Source: Frigoribacterium sp. Leaf186
GTDB taxonomy: Bacteria; Actinomycetota; Actinomycetes; Actinomycetales; Microbacteriaceae
Reading direction: 5' to 3'
Assembly: GCF_001423905.1 (NCBI RefSeq)
Contig: NZ_LMPQ01000009.1
Span: forward strand, 1-64,000
Length of the DNA stretch: 64,000 nt
Shown here piece by piece: positions 18,368-26,709 of the stretch. The stretch's first letter is position 1, and every line of letters begins with the position of its first letter. The notes below the pieces were generated by a model that ran no database searches, was not told the DNA's origin, and saw only the letters and a program-made list of their open reading frames with translations. The translations under genes were made by a program, and so were the position numbers.

Positions 18368-19645
18368 ATGACCACTCGACGCACCACCACGGCCGCCGCG
18401 GCCATCGTCCTGACCGTGGGCCTCACCGGGTGCAGCGGCTTCACCGGTGGCGGGGACGACGCCGCGGCCGACACCATCACCTTCACCACCTGGGCGAGCG
18501 AATCCGAGCAGGACTCGTTCGAGAAGCTGGCCGCGCAGTTCGAGGCCGAACACGACGGCGCGACCGTCGACCTCAAGATCGTCCCGTACGACCAGATGTT
18601 CTCGAACATCGACGCCCAGTTGTCCACGGGCGACGCACCCGACGTGTTCCGCGTCGACTACGGCAACCTCGGCGTCTACTCGAGCCAGGGCCAACTGCTC
18701 GACCTCTCGGGCCAGCTCGACGACGAGGACTCCTTCCAGCCGGCGATGCTCGAAGCCGTCTCGTTCGACGGCAAGCCCTACGGCGTTCCCCACCAGACCG
18801 ACGTCTCGGCGCTGCTGGTCAACACCGACCTCGCCACCGCGGCGGGCGTCACGGACCTGCCCACCTCGCAGGAGGACGCCTGGACCTGGGACGAGTTCGC
18901 CGACGTGTCCGCCAAGCTCCGGGCGAGCCTGCCGGCGGAGCAGTACCCGTTCGTCGTCAACTGGCAGCAGGGCGGCACGCCCCGGTGGTTGAGCTGGCTG
19001 TTCCAGGCAGGCGGCAACGTGCTCGAGGAGGACGGCACGACGCCCGCGGTCGACTCGCCCGAGGGCGAGGAGGCGCTGGCGTTCACGCAGTCGTTCTTCA
19101 CCCAGCAGTGGGTGCCGCCGACCAGCAGCGTGAAGTCGACGAGCTACGCCGACACGCTCTTCGGTGAGCAGACCACCGCCATGGCCTTCGTCGGATCGTT
19201 CCTCGTGCCCGAGCTCGCGGACACCGACTTCGAGTGGACCGCCGTGCCCATGCCCGTCGACGAGCGCGGAGCGACCGACCTCGGCGGCAACGCCCTGGTG
19301 GCCACGGCGGACACCGACCAGCCGGAACTGGCCACGGAGTTCGTGAACTTCATGGCGTCCGCCGACGCGATGACCGAGTTCTGCGCGGCCACGAACGAGT
19401 TGCCGACGCGCACCGACATCGACGCCTCGTCGATCGACTTCGCCGTGCGGCCCGACGTCATGCCGGTCTTCGTCGACCAGGCGACGACCATCCAGCCGAG
19501 CGACGTGAAGCAGCTGACCTCGCCGTACCTGGCCGAGATCAGCGTCGGCCTGCAGGACCAGCTCGAGGCGGCGTTCACGCAGAACCAGTCCGTCGACGAC
19601 ACCCTCTCCGCCCTCGACCAGTCGATCGCGCAGGCGACCCGGTGA
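18368..19645 (+). CDS. Sugar ABC transporter substrate-binding lipoprotein
   Basis: 425 aa, ATG at 18368 after AGGAGA. The signal peptide has the lipobox LTGC (Cys near residue 22). The mature part is a family 1 extracellular binding protein: ITFTTWASESEQDSFEKLA, DVFRVDYGN and late NFMASADAMTEFC are typical of CUT1 oligosaccharide binders. It captures its sugar outside the membrane and delivers it to the two permeases that follow with a GTGA overlap and a 10-bp gap. No ATPase gene is in the cluster; a shared MsiK-like ATPase elsewhere is usual for such actinobacterial systems. Confidence 0.9.
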   Translation: MTTRRTTTAAAAIVLTVGLTGCSGFTGGGDDAAADTITFTTWASESEQDSFEKLAAQFEAEHDGATVDLKIVPYDQMFSNIDAQLSTGDAPDVFRVDYGNLGVYSSQGQLLDLSGQLDDEDSFQPAMLEAVSFDGKPYGVPHQTDVSALLVNTDLATAAGVTDLPTSQEDAWTWDEFADVSAKLRASLPAEQYPFVVNWQQGGTPRWLSWLFQAGGNVLEEDGTTPAVDSPEGEEALAFTQSFFTQQWVPPTSSVKSTSYADTLFGEQTTAMAFVGSFLVPELADTDFEWTAVPMPVDERGATDLGGNALVATADTDQPELATEFVNFMASADAMTEFCAATNELPTRTDIDASSIDFAVRPDVMPVFVDQATTIQPSDVKQLTSPYLAEISVGLQDQLEAAFTQNQSVDDTLSALDQSIAQATR

Positions 19646-20634
19646 CGACGGCCGCGCCGAGCCGGGCGGGCCTGGCCGGCGACGGTTCCGCGGGCACCGC
19701 CGGCGTCGGCGGCGCTGCTGCCGGTCGGAGCCAGCCCGGTCGGCGGCGGCCCGGTCGGCGCAGGGCGCGCATCCGGGAGAGCCTCGTCGGGTACGCGTTC
19801 ATCGGCCCCAACCTGCTGTTGCTCGCCGTGTTCCTGCTCGTACCGATCCTGTGGGCCGTGCAGCTGTCGTTCCAGGCGACCCGGGGCTTCGGCGACCCGG
19901 ACTGGGTCGGCGGCGCCAACTACGCCCGCATGGTCACCGACCCCGTGTTCTGGCAGACCCTCGCGAACACCGTCCTGTTCACCGTCGTCACCGTCCCGGT
20001 CGAGATGGCGATCGGGCTGGGGCTCGCCGTCCTCCTCGACGGTGTGCTGCCCGGCCGCAAGGCCTGGCGGACGATGCTCGTGCTGCCCATGGTGATCTCG
20101 GGCGTGGCCAGCGCGATGATCGCCGTCATCCTCTTCACCGAGGCGAACGGGCTCTTCAACCAGGTCCTCCGTGCCGTCGGCCTCGGCACGGTGCCCTGGC
20201 AGTCCGACGGCGCCCTCGCGATGGTGTCGGTGATCGCGACGATGATCTGGCTGCGTGCCGGCCTGAACATGATCATCTACCTCGCCGGCCTGCAGTCCGT
20301 CTCTCCCGAGCTGTACGAGGCCGCCGAACTCGACGGCGCGGGCGCCTGGCAGCGGTTCCGCGCGATCACCGTGCCCATGGTCGGACCCTCGACGTTCTTC
20401 CTGCTCGTGCTCAACGTCATCGCGTCGTTCCAGGTGTTCGACCTCGTCTTCGTGCTCACCGGTGGTGGGCCCGGCTACTCGACGTCCGTGCTCGGCACCT
20501 ACGCCTACCGCAACGGCTTCCAGATCCGCGAACAGGGGTACGGGGCCGCCCTCGGCGTCGTGATCCTCGTCGTGACGTTGATCTTCACCGTCGTGCAGTG
20601 GCGCACCAACCGCACCCGCGACCTCACCGAATGA
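19642..20634 (+). CDS. Sugar ABC transporter permease (MalF-like)
   Basis: 330 aa, GTG at 19642 overlapping the binding-protein stop (GTGA), so translation is coupled. After a ~45-residue basic, Arg-rich cytoplasmic N-terminus come six membrane helices starting at YAFIGPNLLLLAVFLLVPILW. The EAA loop that contacts the ATPase is intact (LYEAAELDGAGAWQRFRAITVPM, about residues 220-245). Standard CUT1 subunit and partner of 20645-21571. Confidence 0.92.
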   Translation: MTTAAPSRAGLAGDGSAGTAGVGGAAAGRSQPGRRRPGRRRARIRESLVGYAFIGPNLLLLAVFLLVPILWAVQLSFQATRGFGDPDWVGGANYARMVTDPVFWQTLANTVLFTVVTVPVEMAIGLGLAVLLDGVLPGRKAWRTMLVLPMVISGVASAMIAVILFTEANGLFNQVLRAVGLGTVPWQSDGALAMVSVIATMIWLRAGLNMIIYLAGLQSVSPELYEAAELDGAGAWQRFRAITVPMVGPSTFFLLVLNVIASFQVFDLVFVLTGGGPGYSTSVLGTYAYRNGFQIREQGYGAALGVVILVVTLIFTVVQWRTNRTRDLTE

Positions 20635-20644
20635 CGGAGCACCC

Positions 20645-21571
20645 GTGACCACGCCCAGCAGCCTCGCCGACAGCCCCGCGACCGGCGCACCCCGCAGCAC
20701 CGCCGCGGGCGCCTCCCGGGCGGCCGGCACCGCGCCCCGACGCCGCGGCCGCCGCCGAGTCGGACGCTTCGTCGCCGTGCGGACCGTCGTCGCCGTCGTG
20801 TCCGCGGTGGTGGTGGCGTTCCCGCTGTTCTGGATGCTCGTCGTGGCGTTCTCGCCGCGGGGCGAGGTCTTCGGACGCGGCCTGCGCCTCCTGCCCAGCA
20901 CGGTGACGCTCGAGAACTTCACGCGCGTCCTCGAGCGGTACCCGGTGGCCGAGTGGTTCGGCAACTCGGTCGTCATCGGCGTCTTCGTCACGGTGCTGAC
21001 GGTCGTCATCAACCTGATGGCCGGTTACGCCTTCGCGCACATCGCCTTCGTCGGCCGCACCACGGTGTTCCTGCTCTTCCTGGCGACGCTCATGATCCCC
21101 GTCCAGGCGATCATGGTCGCGCAGTTCCGTCTCGTGAACGGACTCGAGATCTACGGCACCTACTGGTCGGTGATCCTGCCCTCGGCGGCCACCGCCTTCG
21201 GCGTGTTCCTGTCACGACAGTTCATGCTCGGCATCCCCCAAGAGCTCATCGAGGCCGCCCGTCTCGACGGCGCGGGCCCCTTCCGGGTCTTCACCCGCAT
21301 CGTGCTGCCCCTCAGCGGCCCCCTCGTCGCCGTCCTCGTGCTGCTGACGCTGCTCGGCAGCTGGAACGACTTCGCCTGGCCCCTCATCGCCCTGAAGGAC
21401 CCCGACCTCTACACGCTGCCGGTCGGCCTGCTCTACCTCAAGGGCCAGACGACCCCGGACTACAACGGCATCATGGCCCTGGCCGTCATCTCGGTGCTGC
21501 CGATGGTGGCCCTGTTCCTGGCGTTCCAGCGGTTCTTCGTGCAGGGCTTCGTCCGCAGCGGCGTCCGCTGA
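20645..21571 (+). CDS. Sugar ABC transporter permease (MalG-like)
   Basis: 308 aa, GTG start at 20645. It has a ~40-residue Ala/Arg-rich N-terminus, then six helices. The EAA motif (PQELIEAARLDGAGPFRVF, about residues 200-220) marks it as the second CUT1 permease. It closes the importer part of the cluster. The large hairpin at 21600-21672 follows and separates it partly from the GH10 gene. Confidence 0.92.
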   Translation: MTTPSSLADSPATGAPRSTAAGASRAAGTAPRRRGRRRVGRFVAVRTVVAVVSAVVVAFPLFWMLVVAFSPRGEVFGRGLRLLPSTVTLENFTRVLERYPVAEWFGNSVVIGVFVTVLTVVINLMAGYAFAHIAFVGRTTVFLLFLATLMIPVQAIMVAQFRLVNGLEIYGTYWSVILPSAATAFGVFLSRQFMLGIPQELIEAARLDGAGPFRVFTRIVLPLSGPLVAVLVLLTLLGSWNDFAWPLIALKDPDLYTLPVGLLYLKGQTTPDYNGIMALAVISVLPMVALFLAFQRFFVQGFVRSGVR

Positions 21572-21599
21572 GCCGACGGGTCGTCGGGCGGCCCGCGCC

Positions 21600-21672
21600 G
21601 ACGGGACGAGGAGGCGCGGGTCGTCGGAGCGCGACCGTCGCTTTCTGCCGGCGGGCGCCTCCTCGTCCCGTC
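21600..21672 (+). terminator. Terminator/attenuator hairpin with GGAGGCGC stem
   Basis: 18-bp perfect arms (GACGGGACGAGGAGGCGC and its complement) enclose a 37-nt loop, 29 bp after the permease stop and 21 bp before the GH10 start. It may lower read-through into the GH10 gene or protect the importer mRNA. The stem contains the GGAGGCGC repeat found throughout the window. Confidence 0.7.
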
Positions 21673-21692
21673 TCGGCGCTACGGTGTCGTGC

Positions 21693-23444
21693 ATGAGCCC
21701 TGACGCCCTCGAGCCCGTGGCGGGCCCGATCGCCCGGTGGCGGGGCCTGGGCCGGGGCCTGGGCCTGGGCCTGGGCCTGGTCACCGTCGTCCTCCTCGTG
21801 CTGACCGGCTGCACCTCCTCGACGCACTCGCCACCACCCGAGCAGGGCACGGTCGTGGACCTGCTGCAGCAGGACTGGCGGCACGTGCCGGGGGTCGTCG
21901 CCGACGACGACGGCCTGCGGGTGAGCACGACGGCGCGGAGCATCGTCCGGCAGGACGGCTCGGGCGGCCAGCCGGACCCGCCGGTCGACCTCGCCGGGAC
22001 GCACCTGGTGGCACCCGACGACGTCACCGTCAGCGCCTCCTTCGCGGACGTGACCGCCGACGCCACCCTCGCCGTCTACGACGCTCCGCCGGTGATCGCC
22101 GACGAGTTCCGCCTCGAACCCGCCGGCGTCCACCTCACGGTCCGCGGCGACGACCTCGGCATCACCGTCTTCGACGGATCGGCCCCGGAGGACGCGACCG
22201 ACCCCCGACCGGTCGTGGACGAGCACGTGACGACCTCGGGCCCCGAGGCCGAGCTCTCCGTGCGCCGGGCCGGCGACCTGCTCGAGGTGACCCGCGACGG
22301 CGAGACGGTCGCCTCGGTGCCCCTCGGCGACGTCTTCGGTTCCGGCGAGCTGTGGCTGGGGCTGTCGAGCGACGAGGGCTCGTTCACAGTCGACTCGTTC
22401 ACCGCCGCCGCGCCGGCAGGGGCGGACCTGTCCACCGCAGGCCCCGCCGCAGAAGGCGAGGGCCGATCGTCGGACGGCCTCCAGGCGCTCGCCGCCCGCT
22501 CCCGGCCGGACTTCGTGATCGGCGCGGCGGTGGCACTCGGTCCGCTCGCCTCGGACCCCGCGTACGCGAGGGAGTTCGTGGGCGACTTCGGCGGCCTCAC
22601 CGTCGAGAACACGATGAAACCCCAGGCGATCTCGCCCCGGCAGGGTGAGTACCTCTTCGACGAGGCCGACGCCCTCCTCGACCTCGCCGAGAGCCAGGGC
22701 ATCGCCGTGCACGGCCACACCATCGCCTTCAGCGAGGCGATGCCGCGCTGGATGCAGCAGCTGCCCGTCGACACCGAGGCGGACCGACGTGCGAGCGCCG
22801 ACGTCCTGCTCGACTACGTGACGACCGTCGTCTCGCACTTCCGCGGCCGGCTCGACTCGCTCGACGTCGTCAACGAGCCGTTCGACGTCGACCAGGGGAC
22901 CGAGCTGCAGCAGAACGTCTGGTACCGGGTCTTCGGCCCCACCTACCCGGTGGTCGTCTCGCAGGCCGTCCACGACGCCGACCCCGACGTCCGGCAGTTC
23001 GTCAACGAGAACGGCGCCGACGTGCCGGGTCCGCGCCAGGACGCGCTGCTGCAGCTGGCCCTCGACACGAACGCGGGCGGTGGGCACGTCGACGGCGTGG
23101 GGCTCCAGGCCCACGTGTACGACCTCGACACCGACGCCCTCTCGGCCGACGACCTCGCCGAGACGTTCGACGCCGTCGAGGACGCCGGACTGCTCGTCCG
23201 CATCTCGGAGAACGACGTCACCGACGACGAGGGTCAGGACGCCCAGGCCGAGCAGTACGCCACCGTCCTCGCGGCCTGCCTGCGTTCGGAGACGTGCGTC
23301 TCGTACACGACGTGGGGGGTCGACGACCGGTACGACTGGTTCGCGGACGACGACGGCCGCCCCCAGCAGGGCCACGACCTGCTGTTCGACGACGGACGGC
23401 CGACCCCCGCGTACGACGCGATGCGGAGGGCACTGGACGGTTGA
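21693..23444 (+). CDS. GH10-family glycoside hydrolase lipoprotein (xylanase-like)
   Basis: 583 aa from ATG 21693. The signal region has an unusual GLGRGLGLGLGL run before the lipobox LTGC. Residues about 60-250 form a LamG-like beta domain. The GH10 barrel spans about 265-583 with VENTMKPQAISP, acid/base Glu395 in DVVNEPF and nucleophile Glu506 in ISENDV. The usual HTLVWHxQ segment is replaced by HTIAFSEAMPRW, losing subsite residues, so specificity may differ from classic endoxylanases. Being cell-anchored next to an oligosaccharide importer, it should trim polymer for uptake. Confidence 0.85.
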   Translation: MSPDALEPVAGPIARWRGLGRGLGLGLGLVTVVLLVLTGCTSSTHSPPPEQGTVVDLLQQDWRHVPGVVADDDGLRVSTTARSIVRQDGSGGQPDPPVDLAGTHLVAPDDVTVSASFADVTADATLAVYDAPPVIADEFRLEPAGVHLTVRGDDLGITVFDGSAPEDATDPRPVVDEHVTTSGPEAELSVRRAGDLLEVTRDGETVASVPLGDVFGSGELWLGLSSDEGSFTVDSFTAAAPAGADLSTAGPAAEGEGRSSDGLQALAARSRPDFVIGAAVALGPLASDPAYAREFVGDFGGLTVENTMKPQAISPRQGEYLFDEADALLDLAESQGIAVHGHTIAFSEAMPRWMQQLPVDTEADRRASADVLLDYVTTVVSHFRGRLDSLDVVNEPFDVDQGTELQQNVWYRVFGPTYPVVVSQAVHDADPDVRQFVNENGADVPGPRQDALLQLALDTNAGGGHVDGVGLQAHVYDLDTDALSADDLAETFDAVEDAGLLVRISENDVTDDEGQDAQAEQYATVLAACLRSETCVSYTTWGVDDRYDWFADDDGRPQQGHDLLFDDGRPTPAYDAMRRALDG

Positions 23445-23508
23445 GCCGATCGCCCCGGCGGGCCGAGCCCGTCCGCCCGGGTGACTCGGCGTCGTCGTGC
23501 TCCTGCCG

Positions 23509-24333
23509 TCAGCCGCTCGTCGCGCCCGGCGTGCCCGTCGCCGGCTGGCACCGTGGGCACCACCACGCCCGCCGCGACCGGCCGTCGGGGCCGGGCGGGT
23601 CGTCGCGGGCCTCGACGCGGGTGCCGCACCGCAGGCACGGGCGACCGGCTCGGCCCACCACCCAATGCGTCTCGCCGCGACGGGTGCGGCCCGTGGTGAC
23701 CTGGTAGGCGCCCGGGGTCGTGGCCGAGAAGCGCAGCGCCCGGGCGGCGACGTCGACGAGCTTCACGACGTCGACCTCGCCGATCGGGGTCGCCGGGTGG
23801 ATGCCGCGCAAGAAGCCCACCTCGTTGGCCCACAGGTTGCCGAGGCCGGCCATCGGACGCTGGTCGAGCAGCGCCGCACGGACGGTGACGTCGGGGCGTG
23901 CGGCCAGGCGACGTCGCGCCTCCTCGGGGTCCCAGTCGGGGCGCAGCGGATCGGGGCCGAGGTGGCCGATCAGGGTGTGCTCGTCACGGGTCGGCACGAG
24001 GTCGACGACCGGCAGGTCGACGCCCCACAGGGTGTGGCCGTCGTCGAGCCGCGCCCGCACGCGCACCTGCCGCTGCAGCCGCGACGGCAGGGCGCGGCCG
24101 GGCCGGGTGAGGGTCCACGAGCCCTGCATGCGCAGGTGGGTGTGCAGGGTGGTGGCGTCGTCGAAGCGGGTCAGCAGGTGCTTGCCGTGGGTGTCCACCT
24201 CGACGACGCGCCGACCGGCGAGCGAGTCGCCCGCCCGGCCGCCCGACCGCAGCTCGCCGTCGACCACGAGCCGGTCGACGAGCGACGGACGGAGGCGCGC
24301 CGCGAGTCGGTGGACGCTGTCACCCTCCGGCAT
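23509..24333 (-). CDS. nei: Nei/Fpg-type DNA glycosylase (endonuclease VIII-like)
   Basis: 274 aa; the start is fixed by MPEGDS, since after Met removal Pro1 is the nucleophile and Glu2 the general acid. The H2TH segment (LGNLWANEVGFLRGIHP) and a C-terminal zinc finger (CLRCGTRVE ... WWCPRCQ) are intact. The family excises oxidised bases and nicks the abasic site. MPEGDS with this layout is typical of actinobacterial Nei2-like enzymes. It lies 9 bp downstream of the methyltransferase gene (same strand), possibly cotranscribed. Confidence 0.9.
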   Translation of the reverse strand: MPEGDSVHRLAARLRPSLVDRLVVDGELRSGGRAGDSLAGRRVVEVDTHGKHLLTRFDDATTLHTHLRMQGSWTLTRPGRALPSRLQRQVRVRARLDDGHTLWGVDLPVVDLVPTRDEHTLIGHLGPDPLRPDWDPEEARRRLAARPDVTVRAALLDQRPMAGLGNLWANEVGFLRGIHPATPIGEVDVVKLVDVAARALRFSATTPGAYQVTTGRTRRGETHWVVGRAGRPCLRCGTRVEARDDPPGPDGRSRRAWWCPRCQPATGTPGATSG

Positions 24334-24342
24334 GCCGCGATG

Positions 24343-25002
24343 CTACCCGGCGTGCCCCTCGAGCGTGTCTGCCGGGCGGGCCTGCCGGGGGTGCCGGGCG
24401 ACGAGGGCGCCGTGGGGTCTGGGGCCGGAGGTCGGCCCCGTGCGCGTGTGGGTCTCGAGCACGTCGAACCCGGAGGCGCGGAGGGCGTCCCCGAGGAGGT
24501 CGGGCGACCAGCGCCAGGCGGTGGTGATCGCGTGGTCGAACGGTTCGACGGTGGCCCCGGTGAAGAAGCCGACGAGCAGCCCGCCACCTGGTCGGAGGAC
24601 CCGCGCGAACTCGTCGAGGGGCCGACGGACATCGCCCGGGTCGTGGTGGATCAGCGAGTACCAGGCGAGGACGCCCGAGAACTCACCCGACCCGTACGGC
24701 AGGGCGTCGACGTCGCCCAGGTCGAACGGCACGGTGGGGTGGGCCCGGCGGGCGTGCTCGACGAACTCGGGCACCGGGTCGATGCCGCGCACGCCGACGC
24801 CCTGGGCCGCGAGGTGCCCAGACCAGTGGCCGGGACCGCAGCCCGCGTCGAGCACGGGGTGCGCGAGCCCGTCGGGGCCGAGTCCTGCCGCCCACGACGT
24901 GACGAGGTGCTCGTCGGCCGGGTCCACCGACGACATCGAGCCGAGGTGCCGGGCGTACTCGCCGGCCCGCTCGGCGTAGCGCGCCACGACGTCCGATCCC
25001 AT
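24343..25002 (-). CDS. Class I SAM-dependent methyltransferase
   Basis: 219 aa, ATG at 25002. SAM-binding motif I is VLDAGCGPGHWSGHLA (about residues 49-64). The acidic residue of motif II is in VGVRGIDPVPEFV, and DVDALPYGSGEFSGVLAWYSLIHH is motif III/IV of the UbiE/Methyltransf_11 group. The acceptor is unknown. It is first in a probable two-gene unit with the Nei-like glycosylase. A repeat-rich intergenic stretch lies upstream. Confidence 0.87.
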   Translation of the reverse strand: MGSDVVARYAERAGEYARHLGSMSSVDPADEHLVTSWAAGLGPDGLAHPVLDAGCGPGHWSGHLAAQGVGVRGIDPVPEFVEHARRAHPTVPFDLGDVDALPYGSGEFSGVLAWYSLIHHDPGDVRRPLDEFARVLRPGGGLLVGFFTGATVEPFDHAITTAWRWSPDLLGDALRASGFDVLETHTRTGPTSGPRPHGALVARHPRQARPADTLEGHAG

Positions 25003-25033
25003 GCCCGAAGCCTAGGAGGCCGGCCCCGCCCGA

Positions 25034-25101
25034 GGTCGCACCACGTTCGCGTCGTCGAACCACACTCCGGCGTGGTTCGACGGCGCGACGGTGGTGCGAC
25101 C
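25034..25101. repeat. REP-like nested palindrome, copy A
   Basis: Outer arms GGTCGCACCAC/GTGGTGCGACC enclose inner arms CGTCGAACCAC/GTGGTTCGACG with an 8-nt loop ACTCCGGC. A second copy sits at 55423-55479 with the same inner stem and a nearly identical loop. Two copies 30 kb apart in intergenic DNA fit a REP-type dispersed element. Confidence 0.75.
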
Positions 25102-25132
25102 GGGGCGTAGTGGTGCGGACGGGGTGGTGTGG

Positions 25133-25190
25133 CACCGCCAGGTGGACATCGCACCGCCGAATCTGGCGGTGCGATGCTCACGTGGCGGTG
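25133..25190. terminator. Long hairpin, probable terminator
   Basis: 26-bp arms with three mismatches surround the loop GAATCT. It is downstream of MarR (minus strand, stop at 25319) and upstream of the methyltransferase, so it may terminate marR transcription. Confidence 0.55.
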
Positions 25191-25199
25191 CGACACGGG

Positions 25200-25282
25200 C
25201 AGGAGGCGCGGCGTCGGCGGCCTCGCACGCCCAGGAGGCGCGGCGTCGGCAGGCGCGCATGCCCAGGAGGCGCGGCGTCGGC
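25200..25282 (+). repeat. Three 19-bp repeats at 32-bp period
   Basis: CAGGAGGCGCGGCGTCGGC occurs exactly at 25200, 25232 and 25264, separated by two different 13-bp spacers. It is a local expansion of the window-wide GGAGGCGCG motif. CRISPR was considered and rejected: repeats and spacers are too short and no cas gene is present. Confidence 0.85.
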
Positions 25283-25318
25283 GGGCGGGCGCCCCGGCCC
25301 CGGCCCCGGCCGCGCGGG

Positions 25319-25789
25319 TCAGGAGGTGGGCTCGCGGGACGCGGCGTCGAGTGCCGCGGCGATGCTGTCGAGCTGGGGCAGGGCGTCGGCGATCGTCTCG
25401 TCCGTGCCCGTGGTCGAGAGGACGTACTGGTACGCCTCGGTCAGGGTGGCGGTGGTGGCCTCGCCCGCCGCGGTCAGGTGCAGGAAGAGACTGCGCCGGT
25501 CGTCGGGGTGTCGGGTGCGGACGACGTGGCCCGACTTCTCGAGTCGGTCGACGACGGCGGTCGTCGCGCCGGTGCTGAGCAGCAGCTCGTGCGACAGGGT
25601 GCCGGGCGTCATGCCCGGTGCCTCGCCGATCGCCACGAGGGCCGACAGCTCGGTGTGACCCATGCCGATCACCTTCGCCGCGTGCAACCGGTAACGCCGG
25701 TGCGCCTCGTCGAGGGTCCGGAGGGTGGACGCGAGCAGCCGGACGGACTCCGGATGGTTCTCCGGGGTGGCGGGAAGGTCGGGGCTCAC
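25319..25789 (-). CDS. MarR-family regulator
   Basis: 156 aa from GTG 25789 (VSPDLPATPEN); no ribosome site is visible, so it may be leaderless. The winged helix domain spans about residues 45-120: HTELSALVAIGEAPGMTPGTLSHELLLSTGATTAVVDRLEKSGHVVRTRHPDDRR, with the wing at HPDDRRSLFLHLT. MarR dimers usually repress a neighbouring gene. The closest candidates are its own promoter and the ZIP transporter, which starts about 0.8 kb upstream on the same strand. No palindromic site was recognised. Confidence 0.85.
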   Translation of the reverse strand: MSPDLPATPENHPESVRLLASTLRTLDEAHRRYRLHAAKVIGMGHTELSALVAIGEAPGMTPGTLSHELLLSTGATTAVVDRLEKSGHVVRTRHPDDRRSLFLHLTAAGEATTATLTEAYQYVLSTTGTDETIADALPQLDSIAAALDAASREPTS

Positions 25790-25887
25790 CGATGCAGGAT
25801 ATTCGAGCGCCGACCCCTGAGGCGCCGCCCCTTCGCAGAACGGATGACCCAGTTCGGGGCCGATCCGCGGGCGGAGGCGGCCAGGCG

Positions 25888-26628
25888 TCAGGCGACCTGG
25901 TGCACCACGTAGCTCGCGACGAAGCCGAGCACCGTGACCAGCCCGGTCAGGGTCTGCGTCTTGCGGAACGCCTCGGGGATCATCGTGTCGCAGATCATCG
26001 CGAGGATGGCACCGGCCGCGAACGCCATCACGAACGACTGGCCGCCCTCGGGCACGCCGCCCAGCAGGGCGTACCCGCCGAGCGCGGAGAGGGCGCACAC
26101 CACCGCGATGCCCGACCACAGCCCGAAGACGTAGCGGGCCGACCGGCCCGACGACTTGAGGTCGGCCGTGCTCGACATGCCCTCGGGGAAGTTCGAGATG
26201 ACCACGGCGACGAGCACCGCGATGCTGAGCGAGCCCCCGCCCGTCAGGCTCACGCCCTGCACGGCGGTCTCGGGCACCCCGTCGAGCAGCGCGCCGAGGG
26301 CGATGCCGAGGCCGGTGCCCGACCCCGCCGACCCCCGGCTGTGGCGCTTGCGGCGGAAGCCCCCGTGTTCGAGCAACTGGTCGAGGACGACGTACACGAC
26401 GGCACCGGCCAGGAACCCGGCGAGGGTCGGCACGAGGCCGCCGCTGCTCGTCGCCTCGTCGACGAGGTCGAACGAGAGGGCGGAGATCAGCACGCCGGCG
26501 CCGAAGGCCATCACGAGCGCGACGGCCTCGCGGGGCACCGTCACGAACCACGACACCACCGCCCCGACCACGAGCGAGAGACCCGAGAGCAGACCGGCGA
26601 GCGAGGCGAGGAGGAGCGGTGACGGCAC
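25888..26628 (-). CDS. ZIP-family metal transporter
   Basis: 246 aa from GTG 26628. An in-frame GTG at 26688 has an AGGAGG nearby, but that sequence belongs to a terminator stem, so I prefer the later start. About eight helices are present. Helix 4 has SNFPEGMSS, close to the HNxPEG metal motif but with Ser-Asn replacing His-Asn, and helix 5 has MAFAAGAILAMICDTMIPEA, with the E..P/A signature of GufA-like ZIPs. It probably brings zinc or other divalent metals into the cytoplasm. No Zur-like site is evident here. Confidence 0.8.
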   Translation of the reverse strand: MPSPLLLASLAGLLSGLSLVVGAVVSWFVTVPREAVALVMAFGAGVLISALSFDLVDEATSSGGLVPTLAGFLAGAVVYVVLDQLLEHGGFRRKRHSRGSAGSGTGLGIALGALLDGVPETAVQGVSLTGGGSLSIAVLVAVVISNFPEGMSSTADLKSSGRSARYVFGLWSGIAVVCALSALGGYALLGGVPEGGQSFVMAFAAGAILAMICDTMIPEAFRKTQTLTGLVTVLGFVASYVVHQVA

Positions 26629-26655
26629 GAGGTCAGGTCTAGTCCTCGCGGACGC

Positions 26656-26698
26656 AGGAGGCGCGGTGCCGGTCTCGGGGACCGGCACCGGGCCTCCT
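26656..26698 (-). terminator. Terminator hairpin (GGAGGCGCG stem)
   Basis: 19-bp arms with one mismatch and the loop TCGGG, located just after the SDR remnant and before the ZIP gene on the minus strand. It ends transcription from the SipW/SDR side. The stem contains the AGGAGGCGCGG repeat. Confidence 0.7.
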
Positions 26699-26709
26699 CG
26701 GGTCGCCGG

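Larger units (their letters stand above)
25003..25318. repeat. Repeat-rich intergenic region
   Basis: 316 bp without a gene. It holds three separate structures in a row: a REP-like nested palindrome (25034-25101), a 26-bp-arm hairpin (25133-25190) and three copies of a GGAGGCGCG unit at exact 32-bp spacing (25200-25282), ending in a GC-only tract. Each is listed separately. Confidence 0.8.

Noticed and set aside
25200-25282. CRISPR-like array of repeats and spacers
   Set aside because: Repeats are 19 bp with 13-bp spacers, far shorter than CRISPR units, and there is no cas gene. The repeat is the common GGAGGCGCG motif.
26629-26688. Longer start for the ZIP transporter at 26688
   Set aside because: Its apparent AGGAGG ribosome site is part of the stem of the terminator at 26656-26698, and the extra residues are Pro/Thr-rich without similarity to ZIP N-termini.
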